Shown one piece after another: positions 27,503 to 36,816 of a stretch of DNA of 64,000 nucleotides. The notes under the pieces are model-generated. The model made no database searches and had not been told where the DNA came from. It worked only from the letters and a program-made list of their open reading frames with translations. Origin of the DNA: Bryobacteraceae bacterium (GTDB lineage Bacteria; Acidobacteriota; Terriglobia; Bryobacterales; Bryobacteraceae). The position numbers were made by a program, and so were the translations under genes. Each line of letters begins with the position of its first letter. Within the stretch, counting starts at the first letter, position 1. The DNA is taken from positions 1-64,000 of the forward strand of contig JAHCHE010000034.1 of NCBI GenBank assembly GCA_026129905.1, given 5' to 3'.

Positions 27503-28594
27503 ATGCCGAATCTACGCTCCGCCTATCACTTCCTTCAGGGCGAATGGCTCCGCGCGACGCGCCTTTGGGCGTGGCCCACGCACAGACGCGAGATCGAAGA
27601 GCGGATGGATGTGGTGCGGGAGGAATCCTCGACGGAGAAGGGGCCGGACCGCCTAGTGGTGGTCTGCCTGGTGAGGGACGGAGCGGATCACGTCGAGACG
27701 TTTGTGGATCACCACCTGCGGCTTGGCGCGTCCCACATCGTGCTGTTTGATAACGGGTCGAGCGACGGGACGGTCGAGCGTGCGAAGCGGCTCAGCCGCG
27801 TCACCACGCTGAGGTGCGAACTGCCGTACAAGAGCCACTCCTACGCTTACAAGCGGCTCCTGGTGGAACGCTGGGGAGATGGCTGCTGGTGCCTGCTGGC
27901 GGACATTGACGAACGCTTCGAGTATCCCGGGGCAGACCGGCTGCCGCTGGAGGGCTTCCTGCGGTATATGAACGAGCGGCGCTACACGGCAGTGCTGGCG
28001 CAGATGCTGGACCTGTTTCCCGACGGCCCGCCGTCGACGTGGCCCGGCGGGGGCGCGGACCTGATCGAGTCGAGCGTCTGGTACGACCTGAGCAAGGCCT
28101 ACAAGTCGCGGCCGTGGCGTCCGATGCGGGCCAACCGGTTCGCCGATCCGGAGATGGTTCTGTATCGGGGCGGCATCCGGAGAATGGCCTTTGGGGCGTC
28201 GCCGGTGCTGAGCAAGTTCGCCATGCTGTGCCGGGCTGTGGCGGACGCTCCGGTGCTCGAGAGCGCGCATTTCTGCCGGGGGGCGCGGGTGGCGGACGTT
28301 TCGGGCGTCCTGCTGCACTACAAGTACGAACGAGCGTTCCGCGAACGGTGCGTGGAAGCGGTGATGCGGGGGAATTTCTACTCGAAATCGGGGGCTTACA
28401 AGGTCTACCTGGATGCGCTCGACAGGAATCCGGAACTCCGGCTGAAAGGCCCGACGGCGCGGCGGCTAGGGCATGTGAACGAACTGGTTGACGCGGGGTT
28501 CTTGCGGGCCTCGCGGACGTATTGGGAGCACGTGGGGCGGGAGGCCGACGCGGCGCGGGCGGCCCAGGCCGGAAGGACGAAGGAGGCAACGTGA
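27503..28594 (+). CDS. Glycosyltransferase family 2-like protein (Glyco_tranf_2_4 type)
   Basis: This protein of about 363 residues has a GT-A-like core: RLVVVCLVRDGADHVETFVD, HHLRLGASHIVLFDNGSSDG and LLADIDERFEYPG, whose DID is the likely metal-binding DxD motif. The C-terminal half has aromatic and basic residues typical of this class. It probably transfers a sugar in envelope or exopolysaccharide synthesis. ATG 27503 is chosen; an in-frame GTG at 27431 would add 24 residues without similarity. The stop overlaps the sulfotransferase start (GTGA), so the two are translationally coupled and may decorate one glycan. Confidence 0.82.
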   Translation: MPNLRSAYHFLQGEWLRATRLWAWPTHRREIEERMDVVREESSTEKGPDRLVVVCLVRDGADHVETFVDHHLRLGASHIVLFDNGSSDGTVERAKRLSRVTTLRCELPYKSHSYAYKRLLVERWGDGCWCLLADIDERFEYPGADRLPLEGFLRYMNERRYTAVLAQMLDLFPDGPPSTWPGGGADLIESSVWYDLSKAYKSRPWRPMRANRFADPEMVLYRGGIRRMAFGASPVLSKFAMLCRAVADAPVLESAHFCRGARVADVSGVLLHYKYERAFRERCVEAVMRGNFYSKSGAYKVYLDALDRNPELRLKGPTARRLGHVNELVDAGFLRASRTYWEHVGREADAARAAQAGRTKEAT

Positions 28595-29211
28595 AGATAT
28601 TCGGGGTAGGGTTATCGCGCACCGGCACCACGAGCCTGACGGCGGCGCTGCGGATGCTCGGCTACCGTACCGTACATTTCCCGACCAACATGGACCAGAT
28701 CGTGCGGTGCGACGCGGCGACGGATTCCTCGGTCGCCTACCGGTTCGAGGAACTGGACCAGCGGTTCCCGGGCTCGAAGTTCATCCTGACCGAGCGGGAC
28801 GAGCAGGGCTGGCTCAAGTCGTACGAGCAGTTTCGGACGCAGCAGATCGGGGTGGGCGACAACCTGCCAATGATGCAGGAGGCCAGGCGCTCCCGCGAAG
28901 TGGTATACGGCACGCAGGAGTTCGATCCGGACATCTGGCTGGCGGGCTACCGGCGCCACAACCAGCGGGTGAAAGAGTACTTCGCCGATCGTCCGCGGGA
29001 TTTCATCGTGATGAACATTCCCGGCGGGGACGGTTGGGAAAAGCTGTGCGCATTTCTGGGCAAGCCCATTCCCAAAGAGCCGTTCCCCAATACCAACAAG
29101 AGCAGCCAGTTTCTGCGCAGTATGCCGCCCTGGCTTTCGCGCACGGTCCGTATACCCTACGTGCTGGGAGTCCAGGCCTACGGATCGCTCCGCTACCGCT
29201 GGAAACGCTGA
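28591..29211 (+). CDS. Sulfotransferase-family protein
   Basis: This 206-residue P-loop protein starts KIFGVGLSRTGTTSLTAALR, with the LSRTGTTS loop that binds the 5' phosphate of PAPS. KFILTERDEQGWLKSY and a C-terminal DFIVMNIPGGDGWEKLCAFL segment match the Sulfotransfer_4-like family. It likely transfers sulfate to a carbohydrate or small-molecule hydroxyl. The start is GTG 28591 with AGGAGG at 28581-28586, overlapping the glycosyltransferase stop. The pair suggests synthesis of a sulfated surface glycan. Confidence 0.85.
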   Translation: MKIFGVGLSRTGTTSLTAALRMLGYRTVHFPTNMDQIVRCDAATDSSVAYRFEELDQRFPGSKFILTERDEQGWLKSYEQFRTQQIGVGDNLPMMQEARRSREVVYGTQEFDPDIWLAGYRRHNQRVKEYFADRPRDFIVMNIPGGDGWEKLCAFLGKPIPKEPFPNTNKSSQFLRSMPPWLSRTVRIPYVLGVQAYGSLRYRWKR

Positions 29212-29230
29212 GCCGTTATCCTGAAAGTGC

Positions 29231-29983
29231 GTGCAGTACCCGAGGATCTATGCGGGCCGGCAGAGGCCAAAGGCGCGTCTCGCGCTGCTGGCGGCGCTGA
29301 TCGTTCTCCCGTTGATCGGTGCGCCGTTCTGGGAAACCAAGGATGCCGCCGAATGGACGGACGGCCAGGTCTACGCGCTCCTCACGGCCTCGCCGTGGGC
29401 GAAGCAAACCAAGGTTGAACTCAACCTCGAGAAACCCCAAGCGGCCGGCGCCCCGACGTGGAAGGAACTGAAGATCCCCGGGAGCGGACCGGGGCGGCCG
29501 GAGCAGCCGGTGGGGAGTCCGGTGGGCGGTATTGGCGGCGGGAAACCGAAAATACCCCGGGATGCCCAACTGCTGATCCGGTGGTCGAGCGCGCCTGTGG
29601 TAGGGCAGGCGCTGGCGCGCTACAAGGCGAGCAGGAACGGCGCCGAGAGCGAGTCGAAGCCCGCGGAGGGCAGCGAGTCGCTGTACCACATCGAGGTGCT
29701 GGGCGTGCCGGCCATCGCCGCATTTGCCGGCATCCCGGTGTTGCAGGACGAACTCTACCGCTCGGCAAGCCTCACCACGAAGTCCGGCCGCGTCATCCGG
29801 CCGGAAAGCGTGTACGCCACGCCGCAGGGTGAAGTGCTGGGGATCTCGATCCGCTTCCTGAAAGACAAGCCGCTGACGCTGGATGACAGGTATGTGGAGC
29901 TGGCCGGCAAGACCTCGGTCTTCGAGTTCCGCAAGCGGTTTGAGCTCCGCGCGATGCGATCCAGGGGCAAGCTGGAGCTGTAG
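29231..29983 (+). CDS. Hypothetical protein with one membrane anchor
   Basis: This 250-residue protein has an N-terminal hydrophobic helix (about 17-31), then a motif EWTDGQVYALLTASPWAK that I have seen as a conserved opening in acidobacterial hypothetical proteins. A Gly/Pro-rich linker and a beta-rich C-terminal half follow. No enzyme motif is visible. It starts at GTG 29231, 19 bp after the sulfotransferase gene, and may be in the same transcript. It is probably extracytoplasmic. Confidence 0.65.
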   Translation: MQYPRIYAGRQRPKARLALLAALIVLPLIGAPFWETKDAAEWTDGQVYALLTASPWAKQTKVELNLEKPQAAGAPTWKELKIPGSGPGRPEQPVGSPVGGIGGGKPKIPRDAQLLIRWSSAPVVGQALARYKASRNGAESESKPAEGSESLYHIEVLGVPAIAAFAGIPVLQDELYRSASLTTKSGRVIRPESVYATPQGEVLGISIRFLKDKPLTLDDRYVELAGKTSVFEFRKRFELRAMRSRGKLEL

Positions 29984-30173
29984 CGGGAAACCGGCGCCGT
30001 CGAAACCGGCCCGCTCGAGGAGCGGATCACCAGGGATTCTCGCCTAGCCCCGCAAAGGATGTGCCGGCGATGTTCGCCTGACGGCCATCGCCGCCGCCTT
30101 GAGAATCCCGGCGGCGAGCCAGTTGCATTTTGGGCGCCGATTGAGGCAAGCTAATGGGTTTTCCGTTGCTTTC

Positions 30174-31133
30174 ATGCGGGTCAGAGTCCTCTACCACGAT
30201 CACTGCTTCGACGGCGCCGCGTCGGCCGCTTACTTCACGCGGTTTTTGCGCGAAACCTTTCACCCCGAGGCCGAATTCTGCTATACGGGCATGGCGCACC
30301 GGGCCTCGCAGATCTTTGAGGAATCGCTGTTCGACGGGGACGTGAACGCGATCGTCGATTTCAAGTACTCCTCCAGCCCGAAGCTGACGTGGTGGTTCGA
30401 TCACCACCAGAGCGCCTTTTTGAGCCCGGAGGACGAGGAACACTTCCGCCAGGACGGCAGCGGGCGGAAGATGTACGATCCCGAGTTCAAGTCCTGCACA
30501 GGCTACATCGCGGCAAAGGCAGCCGAGAAGTTCGATTACCGGGCGCCGGACCTGGAAGAGCTGGTGAAATGGGCCGACATCGTGGACGGGGCGCAGTACG
30601 CCAGCGCCGCCGAAGCGGTGGAGTTGCGGAACGCGGCCACGCAACTGGTGCTGGTGATCGAGGGCGTCAACGGCTCGGAGACCGTGCAGCAGATCATCCG
30701 CTGGATGTGCCGGCGATCGCTGGACGAGATCATCGGCGATCCAGCGATTCAGGAGGCGTACCGGCCTCTGTACGACAAGCACCTGGCGTCGATCGACATC
30801 ATCCGCAAGGAATCGACCGACGACGGCACGGTGGTGTTTTTCGACCTGACGGGCTACCCGATCGAGGGGTACAGCAAATTCATTCCGTACTACCTGTTCC
30901 CGGAGTCGCTGTACACGGTGTCGGTGTTGATTTCAAGCTTTCGCACCAAGGTGTCGGTGGGCTCGAACCCGTGGGCGGCGCGCCCGCTGAAGCATAACCT
31001 GGCGACGATCTGTGAGCGGTACGGCGGCGGAGGGCACGCGCGGGTAGGCGCCATCAGCTTTCCGAATAACGCGGTGGAACAGGCGCGGCAGGCGGCCCGG
31101 GAAATCGTGGAGGCGCTCCGGCGCGAGCCGTAG
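30174..31133 (+). CDS. DHH/DHHA1-type phosphoesterase
   Basis: This 319-residue protein shows the DHH superfamily metal motifs: YHDHCFDGAASA (residues 7-18), VDFKYS (61-66), WWFDHHQ with Asp-His-His at 76-78, and WADIVDGA. A C-terminal DHHA1 substrate loop, GGGGHARVGA (284-293), follows. Relatives include oligoribonucleases/pAp phosphatases (NrnA), cyclic-dinucleotide phosphodiesterases and exopolyphosphatases; the substrate cannot be told from sequence alone. ATG 30174 is used; an in-frame extension to 30099 is unlikely. It is convergent with the riboflavin operon. Confidence 0.85.
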   Translation: MRVRVLYHDHCFDGAASAAYFTRFLRETFHPEAEFCYTGMAHRASQIFEESLFDGDVNAIVDFKYSSSPKLTWWFDHHQSAFLSPEDEEHFRQDGSGRKMYDPEFKSCTGYIAAKAAEKFDYRAPDLEELVKWADIVDGAQYASAAEAVELRNAATQLVLVIEGVNGSETVQQIIRWMCRRSLDEIIGDPAIQEAYRPLYDKHLASIDIIRKESTDDGTVVFFDLTGYPIEGYSKFIPYYLFPESLYTVSVLISSFRTKVSVGSNPWAARPLKHNLATICERYGGGGHARVGAISFPNNAVEQARQAAREIVEALRREP

Positions 31134-31140
31134 CGACGCT

Positions 31141-31788
31141 CTAATAGCCGAGGTCGAGCAGCCGCTCGGTGGTAATGCCGGAGGGGCGGCTTTCGCGTTC
31201 GCGGCCCAAGAGTTTGGCGACGTACTTGGCGATGATGTCGCACTCCAGGTTTACGACATGGCCCGAGCGGGCCACCCGCAAGGCGGTGTTCTGGTACGTG
31301 TGGGGCACAATCGTGGCCGACAGCACGTCGCCTTCGAGGGCGGCGATGGTAAGGCTGATGCCGTCGATGGCGACTGAGCCCTTCTCCACCAGGTAGCTGT
31401 CAAGGTCCGGCGGGAATTGAACGCTGAGCCACCAGTTGCCGTCGCCGAGGGCGTCGAGCGAAACGAGTTCGCCCGTTCCGTCGACGTGTCCCTGGACGAT
31501 GTGGCCGCCCATCCGGCTGGAAGGCGAGAGGGGACGTTCGAGGTTAACCAAAGCGCCCGGCCGCAGGCCGCCGAGGTTACTGCGCCGCGCCGTCTCCGGC
31601 GAAACGTCGGCGGAGAATGAATCCGGCGCTACCGAGGCGGCCGTAAGGCAGACGCCGCCGACGGAGATGCTCGAGCCGATTTCGGCATCCTCGAGCACTT
31701 TGCGGCAGCGTACCGCGAGGCGCAGGCCCGCGGCCCGGGGTTCGACGCGATCGACGATGCCCAATTCCTCGATGATTCCGGTAAACAT
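31141..31788 (-). CDS. ribE: Riboflavin synthase
   Basis: This 215-residue enzyme converts two 6,7-dimethyl-8-ribityllumazine molecules to riboflavin. It has the tandem lumazine-binding repeats: MFTGIIEELGIVDRVE at the N-terminus with DVSPETARRSNLG, and repeat two from GGHIVQGHVDGTGELVSLDA with GSVAIDGISLTI. Length is typical. The gene starts 3 bp after the ribD stop, in the ftsY-ribD-ribE set. No FMN riboswitch is apparent directly upstream, consistent with transcription from ftsY. The rest of the riboflavin pathway is outside this window. Confidence 0.95.
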   Translation of the reverse strand: MFTGIIEELGIVDRVEPRAAGLRLAVRCRKVLEDAEIGSSISVGGVCLTAASVAPDSFSADVSPETARRSNLGGLRPGALVNLERPLSPSSRMGGHIVQGHVDGTGELVSLDALGDGNWWLSVQFPPDLDSYLVEKGSVAIDGISLTIAALEGDVLSATIVPHTYQNTALRVARSGHVVNLECDIIAKYVAKLLGRERESRPSGITTERLLDLGY

Positions 31789-31791
31789 CGG

Positions 31792-32892
31792 CTAATCCTT
31801 CACGAGATAGGCTTCCAGCATGAACTCGACGGGCGGAATCGGCGTAATCGCGATGTCGCGGAATAGGATCGCATCGACGCGCCTGTTACGCCCCTTGCCA
31901 CCGACGACCGGCAGGGACTTGAGGCCGCCAAGTATTTTCGGCGCGTAATAGAAGAGAATTTTGTCCACGGCGGCGGCTTCGAGAAAGGCCCAATTCAGTT
32001 TGCTTCCGGCCTCGACCATCAGGGAAAGGTACTGCTCCGAAGCCAGCCAGTCGACAACGCCGCGGAGATCCACGCGTCCGTCCGCCCCATCGCAGACCAG
32101 CACCCGGGCGCCCTGGTCTTCCACCGCGGCCCTGCGCTCGGGGACGGCGGCGGACGTGGTTACCACGACGAGGTCCTCGGGGGACGTTGCCAGCATCTTG
32201 GAATTCAAGGGGATGCGCAATTGGGAATCGACAACGATCCGCAGCAGCGGACGGGAGCGGGGCTTGCCGGTCCGATCGGTCAGGCGGCAGTCGTCGGCCA
32301 GGACGGTGCCGATGCCCGTCAGGATCGCGTCGTGCGCGTGACGGACCTCCTGCACCTGCGCGCGCGCCGTTTCCGACGTAATCCAGCCGTAATTGTCTTC
32401 CGGAGCCGAGATTTTTCCGTCCAACGTTAGCGCGGCCTTCAACGTAACCAACGGCCTGTGATGCCGCATGAAGTACCGAAATGCCTCGTTTAATTTCTCT
32501 GCTTCGGATGTGAATTCCGAAGCAATTTCGACCGCGACCCCGGCTTCGCGTAGACGCCGGAAGCCTTCGCCGGAGACTTGCGGATTCGGGTCCTCCATCG
32601 CCGCCACCACCCGCTTCACGCCCGCCGCGATGAGGCGGTCGGCGCAGGGAGGAGTGCGGCCGTAATGGCAGCAGGGCTCGAGGTTGATGTAGAGGGTGGC
32701 CCCGCGGGCACGCTCGCCCGCCTGCTCCACGGCCAGGATCTCGGCGTGTAGCTTTCCCGCATAGGTGTGACAGCCGCGGCCCACGACTTCGCCGTCGCGA
32801 ACCAGCACTGCGCCGACCGCGGGGTTGGGGCTGGTGGCGCCGATGCCCTGCCGCGCCAGCGCGAGAGCTTCCCGGATGAAGTCCGCCATCAT
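31792..32892 (-). CDS. ribD: Bifunctional riboflavin deaminase/reductase
   Basis: This 366-residue enzyme performs deamination then reduction of the pyrimidine intermediate in riboflavin synthesis. The N-terminal deaminase has zinc motifs LHAEILAVE and NLEPCCHYGRTPPC. The C-terminal reductase has LVTLKAALTLDGKISAPED and ARVLVCDGADG through VVGGKGRNRR. The start overlaps the ftsY stop as ATGA; two in-frame ATG codons are adjacent. It is followed 3 bp later by ribE. Confidence 0.95.
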   Translation of the reverse strand: MMADFIREALALARQGIGATSPNPAVGAVLVRDGEVVGRGCHTYAGKLHAEILAVEQAGERARGATLYINLEPCCHYGRTPPCADRLIAAGVKRVVAAMEDPNPQVSGEGFRRLREAGVAVEIASEFTSEAEKLNEAFRYFMRHHRPLVTLKAALTLDGKISAPEDNYGWITSETARAQVQEVRHAHDAILTGIGTVLADDCRLTDRTGKPRSRPLLRIVVDSQLRIPLNSKMLATSPEDLVVVTTSAAVPERRAAVEDQGARVLVCDGADGRVDLRGVVDWLASEQYLSLMVEAGSKLNWAFLEAAAVDKILFYYAPKILGGLKSLPVVGGKGRNRRVDAILFRDIAITPIPPVEFMLEAYLVKD

Positions 32893-33839
32893 TCCTCGAA
32901 AAGCGAAGCGACGAAGCTCGGCGCGTCGAAGGGGAGCAGGTCGTCGATCGATTCTCCCACGCCGACGTAGCGGATCGGCAGGTTGAGGTCCCGCGCGATG
33001 GCGATCACGACGCCGCCCTTGGCGGTGCCATCGAGCTTGGTGAGGACAATGCCCGTCACGCCGCTGGACTCGGTGAACTTTCGGGCCTGCTCGAGGCCGT
33101 TCTGGCCGGTGGTGGCGTCCATCACAAGTAGAACTTCGTGCGGGGCGCCGGCAACCAGCCGCGCGGCGGTGCGGCGCATCTTTTCGAGTTCGGCCATCAG
33201 GTTCGACTTGGTGTGCAGGCGGCCGGCGGTGTCGACGATGACGTAATCGGCCCTGCGAGCCTTGGCAGCCTGAATGGCATCGAAGAGGACCGCGCTCGGG
33301 TCGGCGCCCGACTTCTGCCGGACGACTTCGGTGCCGGTGCGCTGGCCCCAGACTTCAAGCTGCTCGATGGCCGCGGCGCGAAAAGTGTCGGCGGCGCACA
33401 GGAGCACGGCGCGGCCGTCCCTTTTGTACCTGGCCGCCAGCTTCCCGATGGTGGTGGTCTTGCCCGTGCCGTTGACGCCGACGACGAGAACCACGGCCGG
33501 CGGTTCGGAGACGCGCGGGAGGGGGCTGTCGCTGGCCTCGAGCACCTCCACCAAGTGCTCGCGAATGAGCCGCTTCAACTCTTGGGGGTTGTCGAGTTCG
33601 CTGCGATCGGTCTTCTCTCGGATCAGCTCGAGGATCTCGCCGGAGGTCGTGACGCCGATGTCGGCCGTGATCAGCGCGTACTCGAGTTCTTCGAGGAGGT
33701 CCGCGTCGATGCGCTTCTCTCCGGAGAAGACGTCTTCGAGCCGGTCGAGGAAGCCCTGGCGGGTTTTCTCGATCCCGCTTTTCAGTCGTTCGAAGAGGTT
33801 CGGCTCTTGCTCAACGCTGCCGAATAAGGTTTGGATCAT
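32889..33839 (-). CDS. ftsY: Signal recognition particle receptor FtsY
   Basis: This 316-residue GTPase receives SRP-ribosome complexes at the inner membrane. The helical N domain precedes the G domain: G1 VVGVNGTGKTTTIGK, insertion/G2 region LLCAADTFRAAAIEQL, G3 VIVDTAGRL and G4 LTKLDGTAKGG. The N-terminus lacks a long acidic A domain, so this is a short FtsY. It leads an overlapping operon with ribD and ribE. Confidence 0.96.
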   Translation of the reverse strand: MIQTLFGSVEQEPNLFERLKSGIEKTRQGFLDRLEDVFSGEKRIDADLLEELEYALITADIGVTTSGEILELIREKTDRSELDNPQELKRLIREHLVEVLEASDSPLPRVSEPPAVVLVVGVNGTGKTTTIGKLAARYKRDGRAVLLCAADTFRAAAIEQLEVWGQRTGTEVVRQKSGADPSAVLFDAIQAAKARRADYVIVDTAGRLHTKSNLMAELEKMRRTAARLVAGAPHEVLLVMDATTGQNGLEQARKFTESSGVTGIVLTKLDGTAKGGVVIAIARDLNLPIRYVGVGESIDDLLPFDAPSFVASLFEE

Positions 33840-33992
33840 GCCCGGTTCTCAACTTCGATTGTACTCGCGGTCAGGTTGTAGCGATGAGCGCCGGCGTTTC
33901 GAATCAGCCTTCATGAATGAGCGCGGTGAGCATGCGTTTCAGCTCGGTGGCGCGCTGCGACGGTTCTGCTTGGTCTTTGGGTTTGGCCAGCT

Positions 33993-34643
33993 TCACTGCG
34001 GCGACGCCGGAGGCGCGGTCCGGCCGCAGCAGCGCTTGTACTTGAGGCCGGAACCACACGGGCAGGGCGCATTGCGGGGCGTTGGGGCGGGGGGCGTTGG
34101 GGCGTGCGGCGCCGAGGCAGCGGGGACAGTGGCCGCGGCGGTTGGCGTGGCGCCGGCTTTGTCGAGCGCATCGGACATCCGCATCATCTTGTAATCCGCC
34201 GCCAGAAGGGCCATTTCGTCGGCATAGCGCTGCCTGGCCGGCGATTCGACGGGCGCAGGCAGATTCCAATCGCGATCGGGAAAACGCGGGCGGTGGAGGA
34301 TCGCCAGAGCGGTCTTCAAGCGCACGGCGGGCGGCGTTTGCGAGTCCTCCAGCAAACCGCGGAGGGTGGCGAGGGCGGCCGAGGCCAACTCGGTGAGTTC
34401 GTCGGCGAGCTGGTTCTTATAGTCGGCGCGGGCCTGCTCGACCGAGCGGGTGAATTCGGGCAGCGTTCGAAGCCAGTGATGGACAGTGGTGCGATGCAAG
34501 CCTGCGTCACGCGCGGCGGCGGAGACGGTTTTACCCTCGGCGAGGGCGGCGGCGACCTGAGCCTGGACCGGCGTCAGGCCGTCGAGCGACGAAATTGGAG
34601 GAGGTGATGAAAGTGATGAATTCTGATGAATGGCGGGTGACAT
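33993..34643 (-). CDS. HTH and SEC-C motif protein
   Basis: This protein of about 216 residues combines a terminase-small-subunit-like helix-turn-helix (LTPVQAQVAAALAEGKTVSA, GLHRTTVHHWLRTLPEF, about residues 22-63) and a middle helical region. A Pro/Ala-rich linker leads to a C-terminal SEC-C zinc motif (APCPCGSGLKYKRCCG). SEC-C motifs bind zinc and often join otherwise unrelated domains. ATG 34643 with GGAAAGG ahead is preferred; an upstream in-frame TTG is at 34688. The DNA-binding fold implies interaction with DNA, but the role is unknown. Confidence 0.78.
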   Translation of the reverse strand: MSPAIHQNSSLSSPPPISSLDGLTPVQAQVAAALAEGKTVSAAARDAGLHRTTVHHWLRTLPEFTRSVEQARADYKNQLADELTELASAALATLRGLLEDSQTPPAVRLKTALAILHRPRFPDRDWNLPAPVESPARQRYADEMALLAADYKMMRMSDALDKAGATPTAAATVPAASAPHAPTPPAPTPRNAPCPCGSGLKYKRCCGRTAPPASPQ

Positions 34644-34902
34644 GAGCGGTTTACGCCTTTCCGGTTCCAGAATAGCAGGCGACGCCAAGGAATCCGGTCG
34701 ATTTCCGGATGATTTCCTAATCTTTTCATAGGATTACGAACCACCAATCGGTTGTGACCGGCACATTGGGGTTGCAACAACACGGAGGAGCGTATGTCGG
34801 CCGGGTGATGGTTTGACTGCGGCGGCGCGCGTTCGAGCGGGCTCGTTGGGCCATCCGCCGGCCCCACGCTGCGATACGATCGTCAGGAGGTCACAAAAGC
34901 AC

Positions 34903-35628
34903 ATGAGACGAATAGCGGTTTTGGCGTTGGCGGGAGGGCTGATTGCGCTTATCGGCGATCAAGCGGCGAACGGGTTTCAGGCTCCGGAGTTCAAGGACCT
35001 GTTCAACGGGAGGGACCTGACCGGGTGGGTTAATGTCAACACGGCCGAGGACACGTGGAAGGTGAAGGACGGGGTTCTTGTGTGCTCGGGCCAGCCGATC
35101 GGCGTGATGCGCAGCGAGAAGCAGTACGAGAATTTCATCCTGCACATCGAGTGGATGCACATGGAGCCGGGCGGGAACTCGGGCGTGTTTCTGTGGAGCG
35201 GCGCGCGGCCCGATCCGCGGAACCGGCTGCCGGACGGGGTCGAGGTGCAGATGCTGGAGCTGGAATGGCCCAACCTGCACAAAGTGGACGGGAAGACGCC
35301 GCCGCTGGCGTACGTGCACGGGGAGTTGTTCGGGGTGGGCGGGGTCAAAACGATTCCGGACAATCCGCGCGGCGAGCGCAGCATGTCGATCGAGAACCGG
35401 TGCAAGGGACGGGGCGAGTGGAATACCTACGACGTCGTCGCGGTGGACGGCGTGATAAAGCTTGCGGTTAACGGCAAATTCGTCAATGGGATCCGCGGTT
35501 CCACCCAGAAGAAGGGGTATTTATGCCTGGAATCGGAAGGCGCCGAAATTCACTTCCGGAACATTCGGATACTGGAGTTGCCGCCGGGCGTGACGTCGCC
35601 GGATCAGGCCGCGCCGCCGCTGGATTGA
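34903..35628 (+). CDS. DUF1080 (3-keto-disaccharide hydrolase-like) secreted protein
   Basis: This 241-residue protein has a signal peptide ([20 protein letters not shown]) and a DUF1080 domain: [68 protein letters not shown] and [19 protein letters not shown]. The lectin-like jelly-roll fold is known from 3-keto-glucoside hydrolases and other saccharide-acting proteins abundant in acidobacteria. ATG 34903 is preceded by GGAGG with a rather long spacing. A hairpin follows the stop directly. Confidence 0.9.
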   Translation: MRRIAVLALAGGLIALIGDQAANGFQAPEFKDLFNGRDLTGWVNVNTAEDTWKVKDGVLVCSGQPIGVMRSEKQYENFILHIEWMHMEPGGNSGVFLWSGARPDPRNRLPDGVEVQMLELEWPNLHKVDGKTPPLAYVHGELFGVGGVKTIPDNPRGERSMSIENRCKGRGEWNTYDVVAVDGVIKLAVNGKFVNGIRGSTQKKGYLCLESEGAEIHFRNIRILELPPGVTSPDQAAPPLD

Positions 35629-35629
35629 C

Positions 35630-35647
35630 GCTTGTCGGCTGACAAGC
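35630..35647 (+). terminator. Hairpin after the DUF1080 gene
   Basis: GCTTGTC (35630-35636), loop GGCT, GACAAGC (35641-35647): a 7-bp stem with a tetraloop starting one base after the stop codon. There is no clear T-run. Confidence 0.5.
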
Positions 35648-35985
35648 TGCGTGCCTTCGTACAAGCCGCAAGTTATCCACTAGCCCCAAAGAAATCGTCC
35701 CGATCAGATCGAGCTTGATATGACTCCCACGCGGATCGCGACGAGGGCCGCCCAGAGCGATGTGACGTTGCGATGCAGGCGTCGACGAACCCGATCGGTA
35801 CGCCCTTGAATGGGTCTGAGCCTCCGCGCTGGTTAATCTACACGCGCCAGATCAGCCGAGACTCGCAAAGTAACGGCCTCATTAACCTCAATTCACGGCA
35901 AGGGCGACGATGAAGTCCGATCGAGTGAGCCGAGAGCGCCATGTCGGACTTGAGTATTTCAGTGAGCATGCTCCAGCGGTGGCGC
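35648..35985. other. Intergenic stretch, no gene recognised
   Basis: These 338 bp separate the DUF1080 hairpin from the HNH nuclease stop. Base composition is less G+C-rich than the neighbours. I see no convincing coding frame, RNA gene or repeat. It may be part of the imported restriction locus. Confidence 0.5.
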
Positions 35986-36816
35986 CTACTGGCCTCTGTA
36001 AATTCGATTTCGGTGGTAGTCGAGGAACTCAGTGTCCGGCGGGAAACGATCAGGGTGAAGGAGTGGGTGACCTTCGCGCCGCAGAAACTCCGATTCAATC
36101 GCTGGAGTCGAAAGGTATTGTTTTAGAACTGGGCTAATCACCAGCCGCATACGGCTGTCGAACGTAATCAAACCGCGATCAAACGCTCTATCAAAGTGCG
36201 CTGCTAGGCAGAGTCCATTCGTAGGATTGAGTCGGTGTTTCGGGAACTGACTCCAAGGCAAGATGTGGCTGGCGACGAGCAGGTCTTCAACCGGGTTTTC
36301 AGTGATGCAGCACCTGGAATTATACGCTGCGAGCAGGACTTTGCGGAAAAAGCTTTGCATTGTCCGCACTGTTACAGTGGCTGCAGCTTCCGTCGGACCA
36401 TCCGACATCATGGGACTAACATTTGAATGTGATGTGCCCGCGTGTGTTTTCGGCGTCTCCGCCATCGCTGCTTGTAGAGTCTGAAGCCTGCCCTCGCTGA
36501 GGACACTCATCTTATCCCAATCCTCTTGAAACTCATTCCAGATCTGCTCATCACTCCGACTGTGGCCAGGTAACCCCATAACGCCGCGGGCTCGGTGAGC
36601 AGGATCCATTGACGCGAAGTTCACCAGCTTCATTGCCACACTCGAGGCTGTTCGCCCCAGCAGCCGGGCGACCTCGACTATTTTTGGGTTTCTGGCGTGC
36701 ATCTGCCCGAACGGCAGAGTGAAGTACAGACCGCAAGCGACGATAAGCTCGTCATGTGACCACGGAATCCTCCTGGCTGAGGAACTCACACCACACCTCG
36801 CCGAAATATCGCGCAA
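35986..36816 (-). CDS. HNH endonuclease, probable restriction enzyme partner
   Basis: This protein of about 276 residues has an N-terminal helical domain (IPWSHDELIVACGLYFTLPF, VARLLGRTASSVAMKLVNFA). The C-terminal HNH_2-type nuclease domain is at about residues 150-245: RCCITENPVEDLLVASHIL (first His), NPTNGLCLAAHFDRAFD (Asn and second His). Such proteins often pair with cytosine-5 methyltransferases. The exact start is uncertain because the 5' end is joined to the decayed methyltransferase gene; similarity starts near IPWSHDEL. Codon use is less GC-rich than neighbours, which suggests transfer. Confidence 0.85.
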   Translation of the reverse strand: MRDISARCGVSSSARRIPWSHDELIVACGLYFTLPFGQMHARNPKIVEVARLLGRTASSVAMKLVNFASMDPAHRARGVMGLPGHSRSDEQIWNEFQEDWDKMSVLSEGRLQTLQAAMAETPKTHAGTSHSNVSPMMSDGPTEAAATVTVRTMQSFFRKVLLAAYNSRCCITENPVEDLLVASHILPWSQFPKHRLNPTNGLCLAAHFDRAFDRGLITFDSRMRLVISPVLKQYLSTPAIESEFLRREGHPLLHPDRFPPDTEFLDYHRNRIYRGQ

